DNA from: Trichobilharzia szidati
Taxonomy: Eukaryota > Platyhelminthes > Trematoda > Strigeidida > Schistosomatidae
Direction: 5' to 3'
Length of the DNA stretch: 64,000 nucleotides
Assembly: GCA_944472155.2 (NCBI GenBank)
Contig: OX235277.1
Location: 39,882,758 to 39,946,757 of the forward strand
In this document: piece after piece, positions 1 to 9,499 of the stretch
How the letters are laid out: each line of letters begins with the position of its first letter
Position numbering within the stretch: the stretch's first letter is position 1
The notes under the pieces: generated by a model
What the model was told of the DNA's origin: nothing
What the model saw: the letters and a program-made list of their open reading frames with translations, nothing else
Database searches by the model: none
Program-made: the position numbers and the translations under genes

Positions 1-1385
1 CTTTCAGAAGCCAGTAGCATCACATACTTTTTTTTCTAAGCTAATAAATCTGAAAGTAATTTGGACATTTATGGAAAAAAATGAACTTTTTTCATTATTA
101 CTGTAATCCTCAAATAATAATTTATTATTCCCTCTACCTAAACAGGATTCTGTTTGGCCTATATCAAATTACTCATATTGCGTCTCTGTCTCATGCCTTA
201 TTCGTAACCTAAATCTAAGTTATGTATTCGTGTAGCTATGTATTACTTAATCGTATAAAGCTTTACAAAGTCATACGAGAAGTTGGGAATGTTAGGGTTG
301 ACCAAGTTGGGTATGAAGTCAGAGACCGACCACTGGTATTGAGTGACAGTGACGCCATTTCGGGAACTGACAGAAGAGGCAATTCTCGGAGAATGATTAG
401 TCTCGTTGGCTAACCGGAAGGTTAAGAAGAGTGCACTGCTCAATACAAAGGAAATACTTCCCTGTAGCCTCTGTCACTCAATGTACTGTTCCTTTGCCTC
501 CTCTTCATTTTCTTCATCTAGTAATAATAGTCACTTTGTTCATCATAAGAGGTTTACACAATATGTACAATCTTCAGAGAAGTTTATTGCATATCATGTC
601 CACTTCACTCAGGAGTTTCATGTAAAACAACCAACTCCAGTACATCATGTGACACCTTGATGTTCAATCTGAAGAATAAAATCATCCTTTATGCTATGTA
701 TTTCTTTGGTCAACCTCAGAAATGTGCAGCAAAAAGGTTGGAAACCATGAATTGCTTCATTCTGATGAAACCAATTTTGTCAGGGTCGCCAATTTTCTAA
801 GCTATTCCATGCAGGTTACTTCATGATAATACTGTTTCAAAATGAATATCCTTTTATCAGTAATATGTGCTATAACAATATTGACGTTTAGGATAATGAG
901 TCACAACTGATTAGATATCTGAATGAATAACTAAATAAATAGAGGTCAAACTAAAGTTCAATAGATAAGTGTGAAATAGATGATCGGAAAATAAAGTACA
1001 TTCGGAAATGTAAATATTTGAATATAATATGATGGAGACATTGAATGAGTGAAATGTTGTCAAAGTAGTAGACTAGATAAAATGTTAGAATATGATAACA
1101 TAAATTGAAATAAATAGAACAAAATTGGAACATGGAGTAAAGAAGGACAACGGAGCTTTTTTATGTGAATTATATCGTGAAATCAAGACCATGGGGTAAC
1201 AAAAGAGATCGTATAAATTGTTTTTGTTATGCTTTGTATTGCCAAAGCCTCTGGTATTCAAAGCAAATGCATTTGTGTCCCTTTCGGCAAACTTTATCGA
1301 ACTTTGTAGACTATATTAAACGATGTGTCAGATGCTGCGTCGTAGTCAGTATCTACAATATGTTGCAATACGAATGAATTAATTA
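1..1385. other. Unassigned flank, no gene recognised
   Basis: Both strands were read. Open frames are short, overlap one another on opposite strands and carry no motif I recognise. I see no match to the PLE, LINE or SINE families found in the rest of the window. It may be unique intergenic DNA or very old repeats. Confidence 0.5.
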
Positions 1386-2250
1386 ATACCTCTACGCTCT
1401 CCTCTGCTCAGCCAAACTGGGAGGTTTCTCGACTAGCGTCCTATGTATCTAGCTCCACAAGAGCAGGTGAACCTATAAATACACATGGAATTAGACAATC
1501 GAGGTGAAATTTCCTTGACATTAAGGGGCACAAGTGGATGGATAGAGTAGGTTATTCGAAAAATTTCCAGTAGAGGACATTTTTCTCGATGATCTCGTCA
1601 GACGATTTTTGAGTACTTCACTTGCAATGTCACCCCTAAATTGTAAGTTTAGGTGTAAACACATTTTAGCTATTTTTTCAATCTCTGTATTTCTTCCACG
1701 CAGTTTACCATTGACCTCTAATAACCATAATGGATACCCGTTCTCTATGAAGGTTTCTTTCAGTATTTTGAGTTCATTATCAACACTAACTTTACTACAA
1801 ATTCTCCGTACCCGCGTTGAGAGAGAACGGGTTAAATTTCTTTTTCTGTCTATGCGGATAAAACTATTCTGTCCACATCACCTTACTGTAAACAAATCCT
1901 TTCGAAGATCCGTCAGCTCTCCTTGTGAGTAGCACATCAAGGAAAGATATATTTCCTTCATTTTATTTTTTCAAGATAAACTGGATAGCAGGATGACTGT
2001 CACTGAGTACTTTCAGGATGTCATTCAATTCACAACTCTCGTCGCACATTATGAATGCGTATCTGCTGTAGAAGGTAACCCCCTTTATAGCAGGTGTGAG
2101 AGTACTACTCTACATACTAGCGAAAAAGAAATCTGCTAGCAACGGACCAATTGACGAGCCCATAACTACCCCACCTCTCTGTTTATAGATTGCATCGCTG
2201 TAAAAGGAAGTAGATATTGAGATTACAGCGAAGTATTATCGTAAAGTATT
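1386..2250 (-). pseudogene. Penelope-like element PLE-1, C-terminal part (RT motif B to GIY-YIG)
   Basis: Read on the minus strand, this keeps the order of a PLE protein. RT motif B (VVMGSSIGPLLADFF) lies near 2150. A decayed catalytic box (YSRYAFIMCDE, where YVDD is expected) lies near 2060. A stop-ridden linker follows, then the start of the GIY-YIG endonuclease, CIYRFTCSCGARYIGR at 1436-1483, followed directly by a stop. In live elements the product reverse-transcribes the element RNA at chromosomal nicks. This copy is dead: the RT aspartates are lost and the frame is broken many times. The upstream parts of the same element lie at 2617-2760 and 5987-6196, separated by a SINE pair and a LINE. 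Confidence 0.8.
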
Positions 2251-2500
2251 GGTTTGTAGGGATTTGGTTGATTTGTTACAAGATTTCATCATGAGCTGAC
2301 ATTGGTTAGAGAACCATTGGGAAACTGGAAGTACTGGACTGTTTTTTCGTCAGCCTAGTTTGGGATTCTTCAGAAGTACGCACCTTCCGAGGTTCGAACT
2401 TCGGACCTTCTGGTTACAAATCGAGCCCGTAGACCATTAAGCCACTGGGACCCGATCCAATGGCCAGTCCATGAATTCCAACTGCTGCCAATTCACGATG
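2235..2500 (-). mobile_element. tRNA-headed SINE with hammerhead module (SINE-H), minus copy
   Basis: On the minus strand a tRNA-like head holds an A box (GTGGCTTAATGGTCTA) and a B box (GGTTCGAACC). It is followed by a hammerhead-like module and a tail ending CTACAAACCAATAC. The same order recurs at 7374, 14825, 53175 and 57137. The layout is that of the Sm-alpha type schistosome SINEs, which are transcribed by RNA polymerase III. It interrupts PLE-1 between RT motifs A and B. Confidence 0.8.
2329..2383 (-). ncRNA. Hammerhead ribozyme module, degenerate
   Basis: Minus-strand order: stem I strand, core CTGAAGA (fits CUGANGA), stem II with loop CAAACTA, GACGAAA, then AGTC followed by CAGTAC. 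Stem II is damaged (ATCC against GGCTGAC) and extra A residues follow GAAA. The core itself still fits consensus, so this is among the better-preserved cores, but self-cleavage is doubtful. Confidence 0.5.
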
Positions 2501-2504
2501 CCGG

Positions 2505-2616
2505 TGGGTATATAATGATGAAGAGTCCCAAACCAAGATGAAACAGCTGTCCAGTACTTCCAGTTTTCCAATGGTTCTCTAACCAGTGTTAGGTCATACT
2601 GAAATCCTGTAAGGAA
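2505..2616 (+). mobile_element. SINE-H fragment, plus copy head-to-head with 2235-2500
   Basis: This holds the hammerhead half and tail of the same SINE on the plus strand (GATGAAGAGTCCCAAACC, then CAGCTGTCCAGTACTTCC). It lacks the tRNA head. Together with the minus copy it makes an inverted pair whose outer ends are near-complementary. The pair sits inside the PLE-1 RT region. Confidence 0.75.
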
Positions 2617-2760
2617 GCATTATCTCTTTTAGGTATGATGTGAAAATTCCTACACTAACATTATGCAAGTCTATGTAATTACAAATGAAGCATACAGTTT
2701 CATTTAATGGAACATTCGTATAAAATGAGCATACATCAAGTGATAACATTTTTCTCAGTA
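2617..2760 (-). pseudogene. PLE-1 fragment, RT motif A
   Basis: The minus-strand translation contains SLDVCSFYTNVPLNETV, the PLE form of RT motif A with its catalytic aspartate, followed by ICNYIDLHNVSVGIFTSYL. It is bounded on the right by the (ATT)n tail of the LINE at 2762 and on the left by the SINE pair. The reading continues the RT read at 5987-6196 and leads into motif B near 2150, so all three pieces are one interrupted element. Confidence 0.8.
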
Positions 2761-2761
2761 A

Positions 2762-5700
2762 GATTAATATAATAATAATAATAATTTGCTTTATTCCAAA
2801 ACAGTACTTGTGATACAGAATGGAATTCTCAGCATTTTTACTACAGTATTGCATCCAGTTAGTACATTGTCAATAAATAGAATTCTACATAGATTGAGGA
2901 AACCACAGTTCATTATTACAACAATACATTGGCATGTTCAGTAGCAAAGGTAAAGCTGAAACAGTGTTTGAAGGTGTTAGAAAAGTGGGAGCTGTCTTAT
3001 TAACTGGCGTAAGCGAGAGAAAGAGACAAAGCAGCACATAACGGAAAAAGAAGAGAGAGAAAAGGAACAGAAAGAAAGGAAATGTTGAACCTATTGATGA
3101 AGTGGGTTGGAAAGATGAGATCCAGTTGTACTAATGACTATTTAATGAATTATAGGTGTCACGCCTAATGCTTTCTTTGTCACACAGAACGCGAGCTAAG
3201 TAGGGTATGGTTGAGTTTTTGTACTTGCTGGTGCGAGCATATAGTTTTCTATATTGGCTTCTTGTTTTACCTGATGAGATGCAAGGGGAGAGTTGTGAGT
3301 GAAGGGGGTGGTGTGAGTTAGATAAAATGGACTTGGCCCATTTTTCACATGAGTCCATGTGCCTGTCAACCAAAATATTAACAAGCTGGTTAAGTGGCAC
3401 GTTGCTTACTCTGCTGACAACATTTAACATCCTGCGTAATATGTTATAGTCTTTCTTCAGTAGCCCAGGAAAAACTAAGGGGGAACAATAGAGAATAATA
3501 GGCAGGATGCGAGAATTAACGAATTGTAGGAGTAAGGGTTGGGTAATACCAGAATGTTTTAACTTCTTAATGTAGAAGGCAAGACGGAATATTTTCTTAG
3601 AAATTGCTAAGATATGAGACGACCAGGAGAGATCAGCGGATAGAATGACACCTAGGTATTTAATTTCCGATTTAGTTTCTATTTCAGTGCCGTCTATGTT
3701 GCATACCTCGTGAGAGCCAAACAGTTTGTTTAGGTCGGATTTATGCCTCAAGGTGAAATTGACTGTTTGGCATTTGGAAGGGTTTAGAGTAAGACCATTT
3801 TCCTTGGACCACTGGCTGATTTCTGACAGAAAGCCATTAAGTTTAGAGCAGTCGCTTTGACATTTGATAGGCAAAGATACAGACAGATCGTCAGCGTATT
3901 TGACAAAGTTAATGTCATTTGAAGATGGTAAGTCATGTAGAAAGAAAGAAAAGAGAAGTGGGGAGAGTACAGCGCCTTGGGGGACTCCGGCTTCAGTGAG
4001 TACAGCAGAGGATGATTTACCTTTGTATACGGTGTACTGCTTTCTGTTAGAGAAGTAGGAATGCAACCAGTTAGTGACCCAGGACTCAGTTTTCGTCAAA
4101 GAGAGCTTATTTAGAAGGAGACATCTAGGAACAGAGTCGAAAGCAGAAGTGAAGTCAAGAAACGTGCAGCGGACGTATTTAGCACCTTTATCTAATGATG
4201 AGACGATGTTGTTGTGTAAGACAGCTGCAGCGTCTAATGTACTCCTACCCTGTCTATAGGCAAATTGTTTTGGGTCTTCGAAGTTTTTAAGGGAGGGTTC
4301 GAGTTTAAGAAGTATTAGTTTTTCCATAAGCTTTAGGAACGGGGAAGTGATGGCAATGGGTCTGAACTTTACGTTCTTGCCGTTTCCAGGTTTAGGGACA
4401 GGGACAATTTTGATGTCTTTCCATGCATCAGGTACGATATTTTTGGAGAAAGAGGCATTTAGGATGTTGGTTAGTGGAGAACACAACACATCTGCACATT
4501 GTTTTAGAACATAGGCAGGTATACCATCAGGACCTAGGCTACGTGAGGGCTTGAGTGTTTTAAGGCATTTTAGAACATCGAGAGTATTAAAGTCATGAAA
4601 GTTTTCAGCTACATGATAGGTAACATTAGAAGTAGTTAAAGTAGAAGGACAGCGTATAAAAGACTGATTAAGAGCATTAACATCATAAGAGGGAAAAGTA
4701 TTACAACGCTTACTATTACCAGTAATTTCATTAAAAAGTTTCCACATACTGATTGGAGATTTACATGATAAAAGTGTATCATTATAGATAGCATTAAGAT
4801 TTTTGATTTCAGATTTGATCTGAGCATTAATCTTTTTGAGTCCTAACTTGTCTTTGGATTTGTACAAAGTTTCTTTTTTCCTGCGAAGTTGTTTGAGATA
4901 AGGAGATGAGAAGCGGTCGAGACGTTTGAATAGAGTTTGTTTGGGACAACATATATCAAGGCAAAACTTGAGATAATCCGTTATATTGACGATTGTGTCA
5001 TCTAATGAACTTTCATGGAATAAATCCCAGTTAGTATTTTGTAACATGCATCTTAGATTGAGTAAGTTTTCGGATGAGTAGCATCTTTGTTGTGCTTTCA
5101 TAGACAGATGCGAGAAGACTTTAATATGTGTTTTGCTGTAAATTTTTGGTAGAACACGAACAATAGAGTGATCAGAGTTGAGGATCGGAGCACGTTTACG
5201 TGCTTCATAGATTCCTTCGTCATTTGTAAAAACTAAATCCAGTGTTTTGTCTAGTCGAGTGGGAAATTTGACAATGTTAGAGTGACCAAGTGCTTCAAGG
5301 AAGGAGCAATCTGACGAGTTGAAGTCCCCAGTAATAACAGATAGAGAGTTGTCGAAGTTGGCAGCGGCGAACATGGTGAATTCATCAGCAAAATTTGAAA
5401 GATTAGATAGTGAGCAACTTGGAGAAATGTACATGTTTGTGATAAAGATGTGTTTATATTTGGGGAGATGTTTGGGACGACATTTGACGGTGATGCAGTC
5501 TATGAAGTCATTTGAGAATGAGAAGCAAACATTATTAGAAATAGACCATTTTGAGTTAATAAAAGTTGCAACTCCACCCCCACTTTTCTTATTACAACAT
5601 ATTCGGTCTTGTCTAAATAGGATGAAGTCCTTTAGAGAGATGAGATTGTCATCGTACAGTTCGTGTAACCATGTTTCTTGTAATGTGATTACCGCAGTAT

Positions 5701-5990
5701 TGTGATAAGTGTCAGTGGACATCAAGGATTGTAGGTACATAATTTTGTTAGGCAGAGAGCGGCAGTTGGTGTTCATTATGACAGGGACCGTGGTTAAGTG
5801 TATTGGTGTACGTTTAAGAGCTCTTTGCCAGCCACTACGATGCTTCCTCCTTGGTTTCTTGGGAATATGAAAGTCATTGGGTCGTAAGTGAATGATAAAG
5901 TTGCGAGAGTAAATAATCCTTTTGGAATTCATATTTGGGTGATAAATAAATGGAGTAAATGGTAGGTTGGATGCAATATGTAGATTTTAT
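2762..5990 (-). mobile_element. Near-complete CR1/Jockey-group non-LTR retrotransposon (LINE-1x)
   Basis: The element runs on the minus strand. It has a short 5' leader (about 60 bases), one long ORF (3131-5932) and a 3' UTR of about 370 bases. The 3' UTR ends GGAATAAAGCAAATTATT and continues as an (ATT)n microsatellite at about 2765-2790. The same 3' end recurs at 33247 and 52529, which fixes the 3' boundary. It has landed inside PLE-1 between the coding pieces 5987-6196 and 2617-2760. The 5' boundary near 5990 is approximate. No separate ORF1 is visible. Confidence 0.85.
3131..5932 (-). CDS. LINE endonuclease-reverse transcriptase, apparently intact
   Basis: A 933-residue protein without internal stops; the ATG at 5932 is the first in frame. 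The N-terminal third is an apurinic-type endonuclease with the expected residues: NTNC (54-57), QETW (E86), GDFN (202-205), LDLV (231-234) and SDH (253-255). The reverse transcriptase spans roughly 440-760, with LGPDGIP (466-472), RPIAITS (524-530), motif A LDFTSAFDS (D593), GVPQG (649-653), catalytic YADD (679-682) and YLGVIL. The C-terminal region ends in a conserved NSTIPYLARVLC segment. The length is usual for CR1/Jockey-group ORF2 proteins. In the cell it would nick target DNA and prime cDNA synthesis from the 3' tail. No inactivating change is visible, so the copy is probably young. The exact clade is uncertain. Confidence 0.9.
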   Translation of the reverse strand: MNSKRIIYSRNFIIHLRPNDFHIPKKPRRKHRSGWQRALKRTPIHLTTVPVIMNTNCRSLPNKIMYLQSLMSTDTYHNTAVITLQETWLHELYDDNLISLKDFILFRQDRICCNKKSGGGVATFINSKWSISNNVCFSFSNDFIDCITVKCRPKHLPKYKHIFITNMYISPSCSLSNLSNFADEFTMFAAANFDNSLSVITGDFNSSDCSFLEALGHSNIVKFPTRLDKTLDLVFTNDEGIYEARKRAPILNSDHSIVRVLPKIYSKTHIKVFSHLSMKAQQRCYSSENLLNLRCMLQNTNWDLFHESSLDDTIVNITDYLKFCLDICCPKQTLFKRLDRFSSPYLKQLRRKKETLYKSKDKLGLKKINAQIKSEIKNLNAIYNDTLLSCKSPISMWKLFNEITGNSKRCNTFPSYDVNALNQSFIRCPSTLTTSNVTYHVAENFHDFNTLDVLKCLKTLKPSRSLGPDGIPAYVLKQCADVLCSPLTNILNASFSKNIVPDAWKDIKIVPVPKPGNGKNVKFRPIAITSPFLKLMEKLILLKLEPSLKNFEDPKQFAYRQGRSTLDAAAVLHNNIVSSLDKGAKYVRCTFLDFTSAFDSVPRCLLLNKLSLTKTESWVTNWLHSYFSNRKQYTVYKGKSSSAVLTEAGVPQGAVLSPLLFSFFLHDLPSSNDINFVKYADDLSVSLPIKCQSDCSKLNGFLSEISQWSKENGLTLNPSKCQTVNFTLRHKSDLNKLFGSHEVCNIDGTEIETKSEIKYLGVILSADLSWSSHILAISKKIFRLAFYIKKLKHSGITQPLLLQFVNSRILPIILYCSPLVFPGLLKKDYNILRRMLNVVSRVSNVPLNQLVNILVDRHMDSCEKWAKSILSNSHHPLHSQLSPCISSGKTRSQYRKLYARTSKYKNSTIPYLARVLCDKESIRRDTYNSLNSH

Positions 5991-6196
5991 GATAGCAGGC
6001 CCAAAAATTCAAACAGGCCGCCAAGGTCATTAACGCAATTAACAAATTCAAAAGCGTCATACAGAGAATAGGTATATAATTGCCTTCTTATTGGTTCCAA
6101 GAGTTTTGCTATCCATTTTCCAACATAATTACATGGTGAACCTGCCATGTCCAGATTTATGTATTTTCGGTAGGCCATAGATATTATTATTGACAA
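5987..6196 (-). pseudogene. PLE-1 fragment, N-terminal RT region
   Basis: The minus-strand reading AGSPCNYVGKWIAKLLEPI, then YSLYDAFEFVNCVNDL, is the segment that precedes RT motif A in PLEs (GTPCHYLAKWL-type, then DAFEFVN). It stops at the 5' end of LINE-1x and resumes at 2760 beyond it. The last ten or so residues before the stop may already be LINE or junction sequence. Confidence 0.75.
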
Positions 6197-6260
6197 AGAA
6201 AAGATGAAACAGATGTACAGGGCTTCCAGATTTCCAAATATCTGCTAACTAATGATGGCT
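6197..6260 (+). mobile_element. SINE-H fragment
   Basis: A short stretch resembles the SINE-H hammerhead 3' half and tail: GATGAAACAG, then a degenerate CAGGGCTTCCAG, then TAACTAATG. No tRNA head is visible. It abuts the PLE-1 fragment. Confidence 0.55.
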
Positions 6261-6830
6261 GCCGATAACTGAATCTACGTAGAATTCAGTCAGAAACCTA
6301 CACAGCTTAACATTTCAAAATCATTTTTCACCTCAGTGAAATTAACGTATACGATAGATTCTTATGCACTAATATTGATATATTGGTGGCGTGCTTAAAT
6401 TTGGACTACTGAAAAATCCCATCGCCATTTCACAGGTATTTTCTGACCGTTCAGTTTGTTTAAATCTAATAAAATACGGCCTTTAATTAGGTTTTCTACT
6501 CTGACGAGTATTTAATGTGCTAACAACTTGCTGGTTCACAAGTTTCTAGTTATCATGAGAAAAGATATATAATCGTGGGTTGGGGCGTATCGCAATGCAA
6601 GAGATAGCTATCTGTTCTTGTGTTGTGTCCTTCGTTCACAGAATGTATTTGTGGAACTTTTCCGATTGCTATTTAACCAAATTACATGCATCTACCAAAG
6701 AAGACAAAGGAGAGATATCATAATTTCTTTGTATGCGTTTCATGTCAGACAGAAGTGTTTCACTTGGTCTAGCGTCAGGTGAATTATGCAGTTATGAGAA
6801 GTTAAAAGTATTCATGTCAAATATAAGGAT
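6261..6830. other. Unassigned spacer
   Basis: No open frame or family match was recognised in these 570 bases. It could contain the 5' part of PLE-1, but nothing supports that directly. Confidence 0.4.
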
Positions 6831-7084
6831 AAAACTTGGGCACTGTGGTAGAGTATAAATCTATTATAGACAAAAATTTATTTTGATAAAATCACACAGT
6901 GTGTAGTGTTATATAGTAATATTTACTGATGATAACCATATTTTGAGCAAAATTTATTGCTACTGCTCATAATCATATCACGGCTCCACTCACACACACA
7001 CACAACTTTCTTGCTTCATTTATATACATGAGTAAAAGCTGATGATTAGACATTTGAATAAAATTAATATAAGATAAAGTACAT
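6831..7084 (-). repeat. PLE terminal repeat, family T1
   Basis: The block shares an AT-rich core with 11040-11170, 22556-22700 and 23010-23115: TTTATTTTGATAAAATCACA, then a segment with GAGC/GCTC arms. It borders PLE coding pieces each time, so I read it as the terminal (pLTR-like) region of the PLE-2 family. In this copy the GAAAC signature after the arms is mutated. The sense of the structured segment is minus. Confidence 0.6.
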
Positions 7085-7346
7085 AGGACAAAGCTGTCCA
7101 TTGAGAAAATTATTTTAGGAATTCAGTTATGCCTTACATCTACTGTCTTTAAATTCCAGGGCAAAATATATAGACAAACAGAAGGTGTAGCAGTGGGATG
7201 GATCACCAATATTCCCTATTCTTTCAGATATCTATATGGACAGCTGAGAAAATATTGTTCGAAATGCATTTAATCCTACTCCAAAGATGTGGTGGAGAGA
7301 TATGTGGATGACACTTTCACAGTGTTAAAAACAGAACATATCTTTT
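7085..7346 (+). pseudogene. PLE-2 fragment, RT motifs B and C
   Basis: The plus-strand translation reads IYRQTEGVAVGW, a decayed motif B, near 7165-7205. About 95 bases further on comes an intact catalytic box, VERYVDDTFTVLKTEHI (YVDD at 7301-7312). Frame changes between the two show it is inactive. The element resumes at about 8345 after an inverted-repeat insertion. The family differs from PLE-1 in its TFTVLKT signature. Confidence 0.75.
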
Positions 7347-7373
7347 TATAATAAAGGTTTTTGTATTTCCCAA

Positions 7374-7688
7374 CCAGTTGTCACGTGCGAGGATGGATGC
7401 CCCATCAACGACAATGGTTTGGGTCGCACTGAATCACGAATTGGTAGAAGTTATAATTCATGGGCCTGCGATTGAATCGGGTACCAGTGGCTGAATGGTA
7501 TACGAGCTTGCCTCGTAACCGGATGGTCCTGGGTTTGAACCCTGGCAGTGGGTGCGTACTGCCGATGATTCGCAAACTAGGATGAAACATCTTTCCAGTA
7601 GTCCCTGGTTTCCAGTGGTTCTCTGACTGATATCAATCCGTGATCAACTCGTAAAAGTATAACTAACCCTTACAAACCAAACTTTAGA
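7374..7688 (+). mobile_element. SINE-H, full copy with tRNA head and hammerhead
   Basis: The copy has a 5' leader, a tRNA-like head at about 7480-7552 (A box GTGGCTGAATGG, B box GGGTTTGAACCCTGG), a hammerhead module at 7552-7608 and a tail ending CTTACAAACCAAAC. It is inserted into the left terminal repeat of the element at 7347-8269. Confidence 0.8.
7552..7608 (+). ncRNA. Hammerhead ribozyme module, degenerate
   Basis: Stem I GTACTG pairs with CAGTAG. Core CCGATGA differs from CUGAUGA only at position 4. GATGAAAC follows stem II, whose arms (TTCG and GGAT) no longer pair. The full-length core placed directly after GTACTG suggests the ancestral register of this SINE family. Confidence 0.5.
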
Positions 7689-8344
7689 GAATAAAAAACA
7701 AAACGATATTGTTTTTACTGACGTTTCGCGATTTAATGCTAATAGCTTTACCAAAGTATTATTAAACCGGAATTTAGAAAAGCTCAGCATATATATAACA
7801 AACAGTTAGGGTTGAGAAAATAGACTTAGGTCAAGTTAAACCAAAATATTGAAAGTCAAAATAACAGTGAATATCACTAAGCCAAATAACAAAGGTAATA
7901 GTACATCTGTTATGATATCAAAACGAAGTTTATTAACGTGATTATAGTTCGTCAGTATGAGGTCATTTTTCGTTGTCAATTTGTCCAGTTGGTAAAGATA
8001 ACAAAATCAAGTTTAGTTTGTTGGATTTGATCAGTGTGTAAAATTATGAAACAGCGTGTGTATATAATGATATTGCTTATCACATTCGTGTTGATTTTGT
8101 CACTTCATGAGGGGGGCGGGTAGCTTTGACCTGGTCAGATTCTGTTTTAGTCCATCACTCCTATTCAGACAATTTGGATTCCACTTCATATGGAGTGCTT
8201 CTGCCATACGTCAGTAAAAACAATATAGTTTTTTTTCTATCATTGGGAAATACAAAAACCTTTATTATATTGAACATCATATACCCAATGCCCACATTTT
8301 TTCAAACTGTTAAAAGTGAACTTGCTTTGGATATATAGACCATA

Positions 8345-9330
8345 TCTCTAGCTTCTTGACACATATAAACTCACCAGTAAAGGGTATAAAATTCACATTT
8401 GAGTCGAAAAATAAATAAGGAGAATTAGCTACGTCAGATTATAAAATAAAACGAACAGAAGAAGGTAAACTGCACACTAGCGTTTATAAAAAACCAACGC
8501 ATTCTGTTAATAGATATTTAGACGTTAATTCATCTCATCCGTTGTCCGTCTGTGACCACAGGCTTAGTTAAGTGTCCAACCCACCAAGCAGTAGCACTAA
8601 GTAGCACAAAATGACCTAAATGATGAAATGAAACACATAGAAGAATAGCTGGTTGGTGTTTAATAATTATCCTATAAAATTCATTAGGAATATCAGAAAA
8701 GGTCAAAAGCAAAATAAAAATAACTTTGAAACTAATAATGATAACATAAATAAGAAAGAATATAAGACATCTACAATAGTTTTACCATATAAGGAGGAGA
8801 CATCTGAGACCCTATGTAGGATTCTTAATCAAACAGGAATTAGGGTGGCATTCAAACCTATAAACCCACTCACTCAGGACAAGCTCTGTAGGCGAAAGCA
8901 CCCCGTGAAACCAATTAAACAAAATAATATAATTTATAAACTGCCTTGCAGTGACGCTGACTGAGGTCAACTTTATAGGTCAAACTAGTAGATCGAGCTT
9001 TGTGGTGGTGAGATTATCAGAACATAAGAATTTAGCGAAGGTTAGAATGATTGATCCCACCTGAGAAGATATGCAATTTAGAAAAAACAACTCCACAATG
9101 CATTGCACTGCATGCATTGAAACACGACCACACAATAGGGTGGGTAGGACAGAGTCAAAATTTTGGAAAATAATACAGGTAGATGGAAAGAGATATTGAT
9201 TACTGAATCCTGGCTCATCGAATGATCTACACCCAACACATGCGCAACAGAAGTGACTCAATGCAAATACCAGAGATATGTATGGAAGATATTATTACCA
9301 CCAGTCAAATCAGAGGAGGATAATAAATAA
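8345..9330 (+). pseudogene. PLE-2 fragment, RT thumb, linker and GIY-YIG remnant
   Basis: Plus-strand pieces in PLE order: HINSPVKGIKFTFESKNK near 8350, KIKRTEEGKLHTSVYKKPTH near 8450, then an open linker (8653-8964) with TSTIVLPYKEETSETLCRIL and GIRVAFKPINPL. The cysteine start of the GIY-YIG domain, IYKLPCSDAD, comes at about 8930 and ends in a stop. Beyond it a decayed C-terminus (near 9170-9330) reads KEILITESWLIE in one frame. The element continues from 7346. The same linker occurs on the minus strand at 43434-44024. Confidence 0.75.
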
Positions 9331-9499
9331 TGTTAAAATTCTATTTCAATTCAATTCACATTATAACATTCTAACAAGTTATTTATTTATTTTACTATAA
9401 AAACATCTTATTTCCCATCTTATTGTATCTGATTGATAACACTCATATTATTATTTCTGAATGCACTTTATCTTATGCTTATTTTATTCATATGTAGAA
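9331..9499 (+). other. 3' UTR of PLE-2
   Basis: The stretch from GATAATAAATAATGTT to the AT-rich segment near 9490 matches, in reverse, 22700-22930, which is followed there by a T1 terminal repeat. I therefore assign it as the untranslated 3' end of the PLE-2 family. Confidence 0.55.

Larger units (their letters stand above)
7347..8269. mobile_element. Element with long inverted repeats inside PLE-2, split by a SINE
   Basis: Bases 7347-7373 and 8243-8269 are perfect reverse complements (27 bp). Bases 7706-7724 and 8208-8226 are a second perfect inverted pair (19 bp). Placed together the right arm is one continuous terminal repeat of about 60 bp, and the left arm is the same repeat interrupted by the SINE at 7374-7688. 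A related, SINE-free left arm occurs at 14260 and 34810. No coding frame is present. It could be a MITE-like or foldback element, or inverted PLE termini. Confidence 0.65.

Noticed and set aside
1609..1932. 107-codon plus-strand ORF
   Set aside because: It is antisense to the decayed PLE-1 linker, which explains the sequence; no independent motif.
2594..2854. 86-codon minus ORF as a gene
   Set aside because: Its first part is the (ATT)n LINE tail read through; only the last 50 codons are PLE RT.
5319..5705. 128-codon plus-strand ORF
   Set aside because: Antisense shadow of the endonuclease part of the intact LINE ORF.
7480..7552. Functional tRNA gene
   Set aside because: A and B boxes are present, but the same head recurs next to a hammerhead module and tail in many copies, so it is a SINE head.
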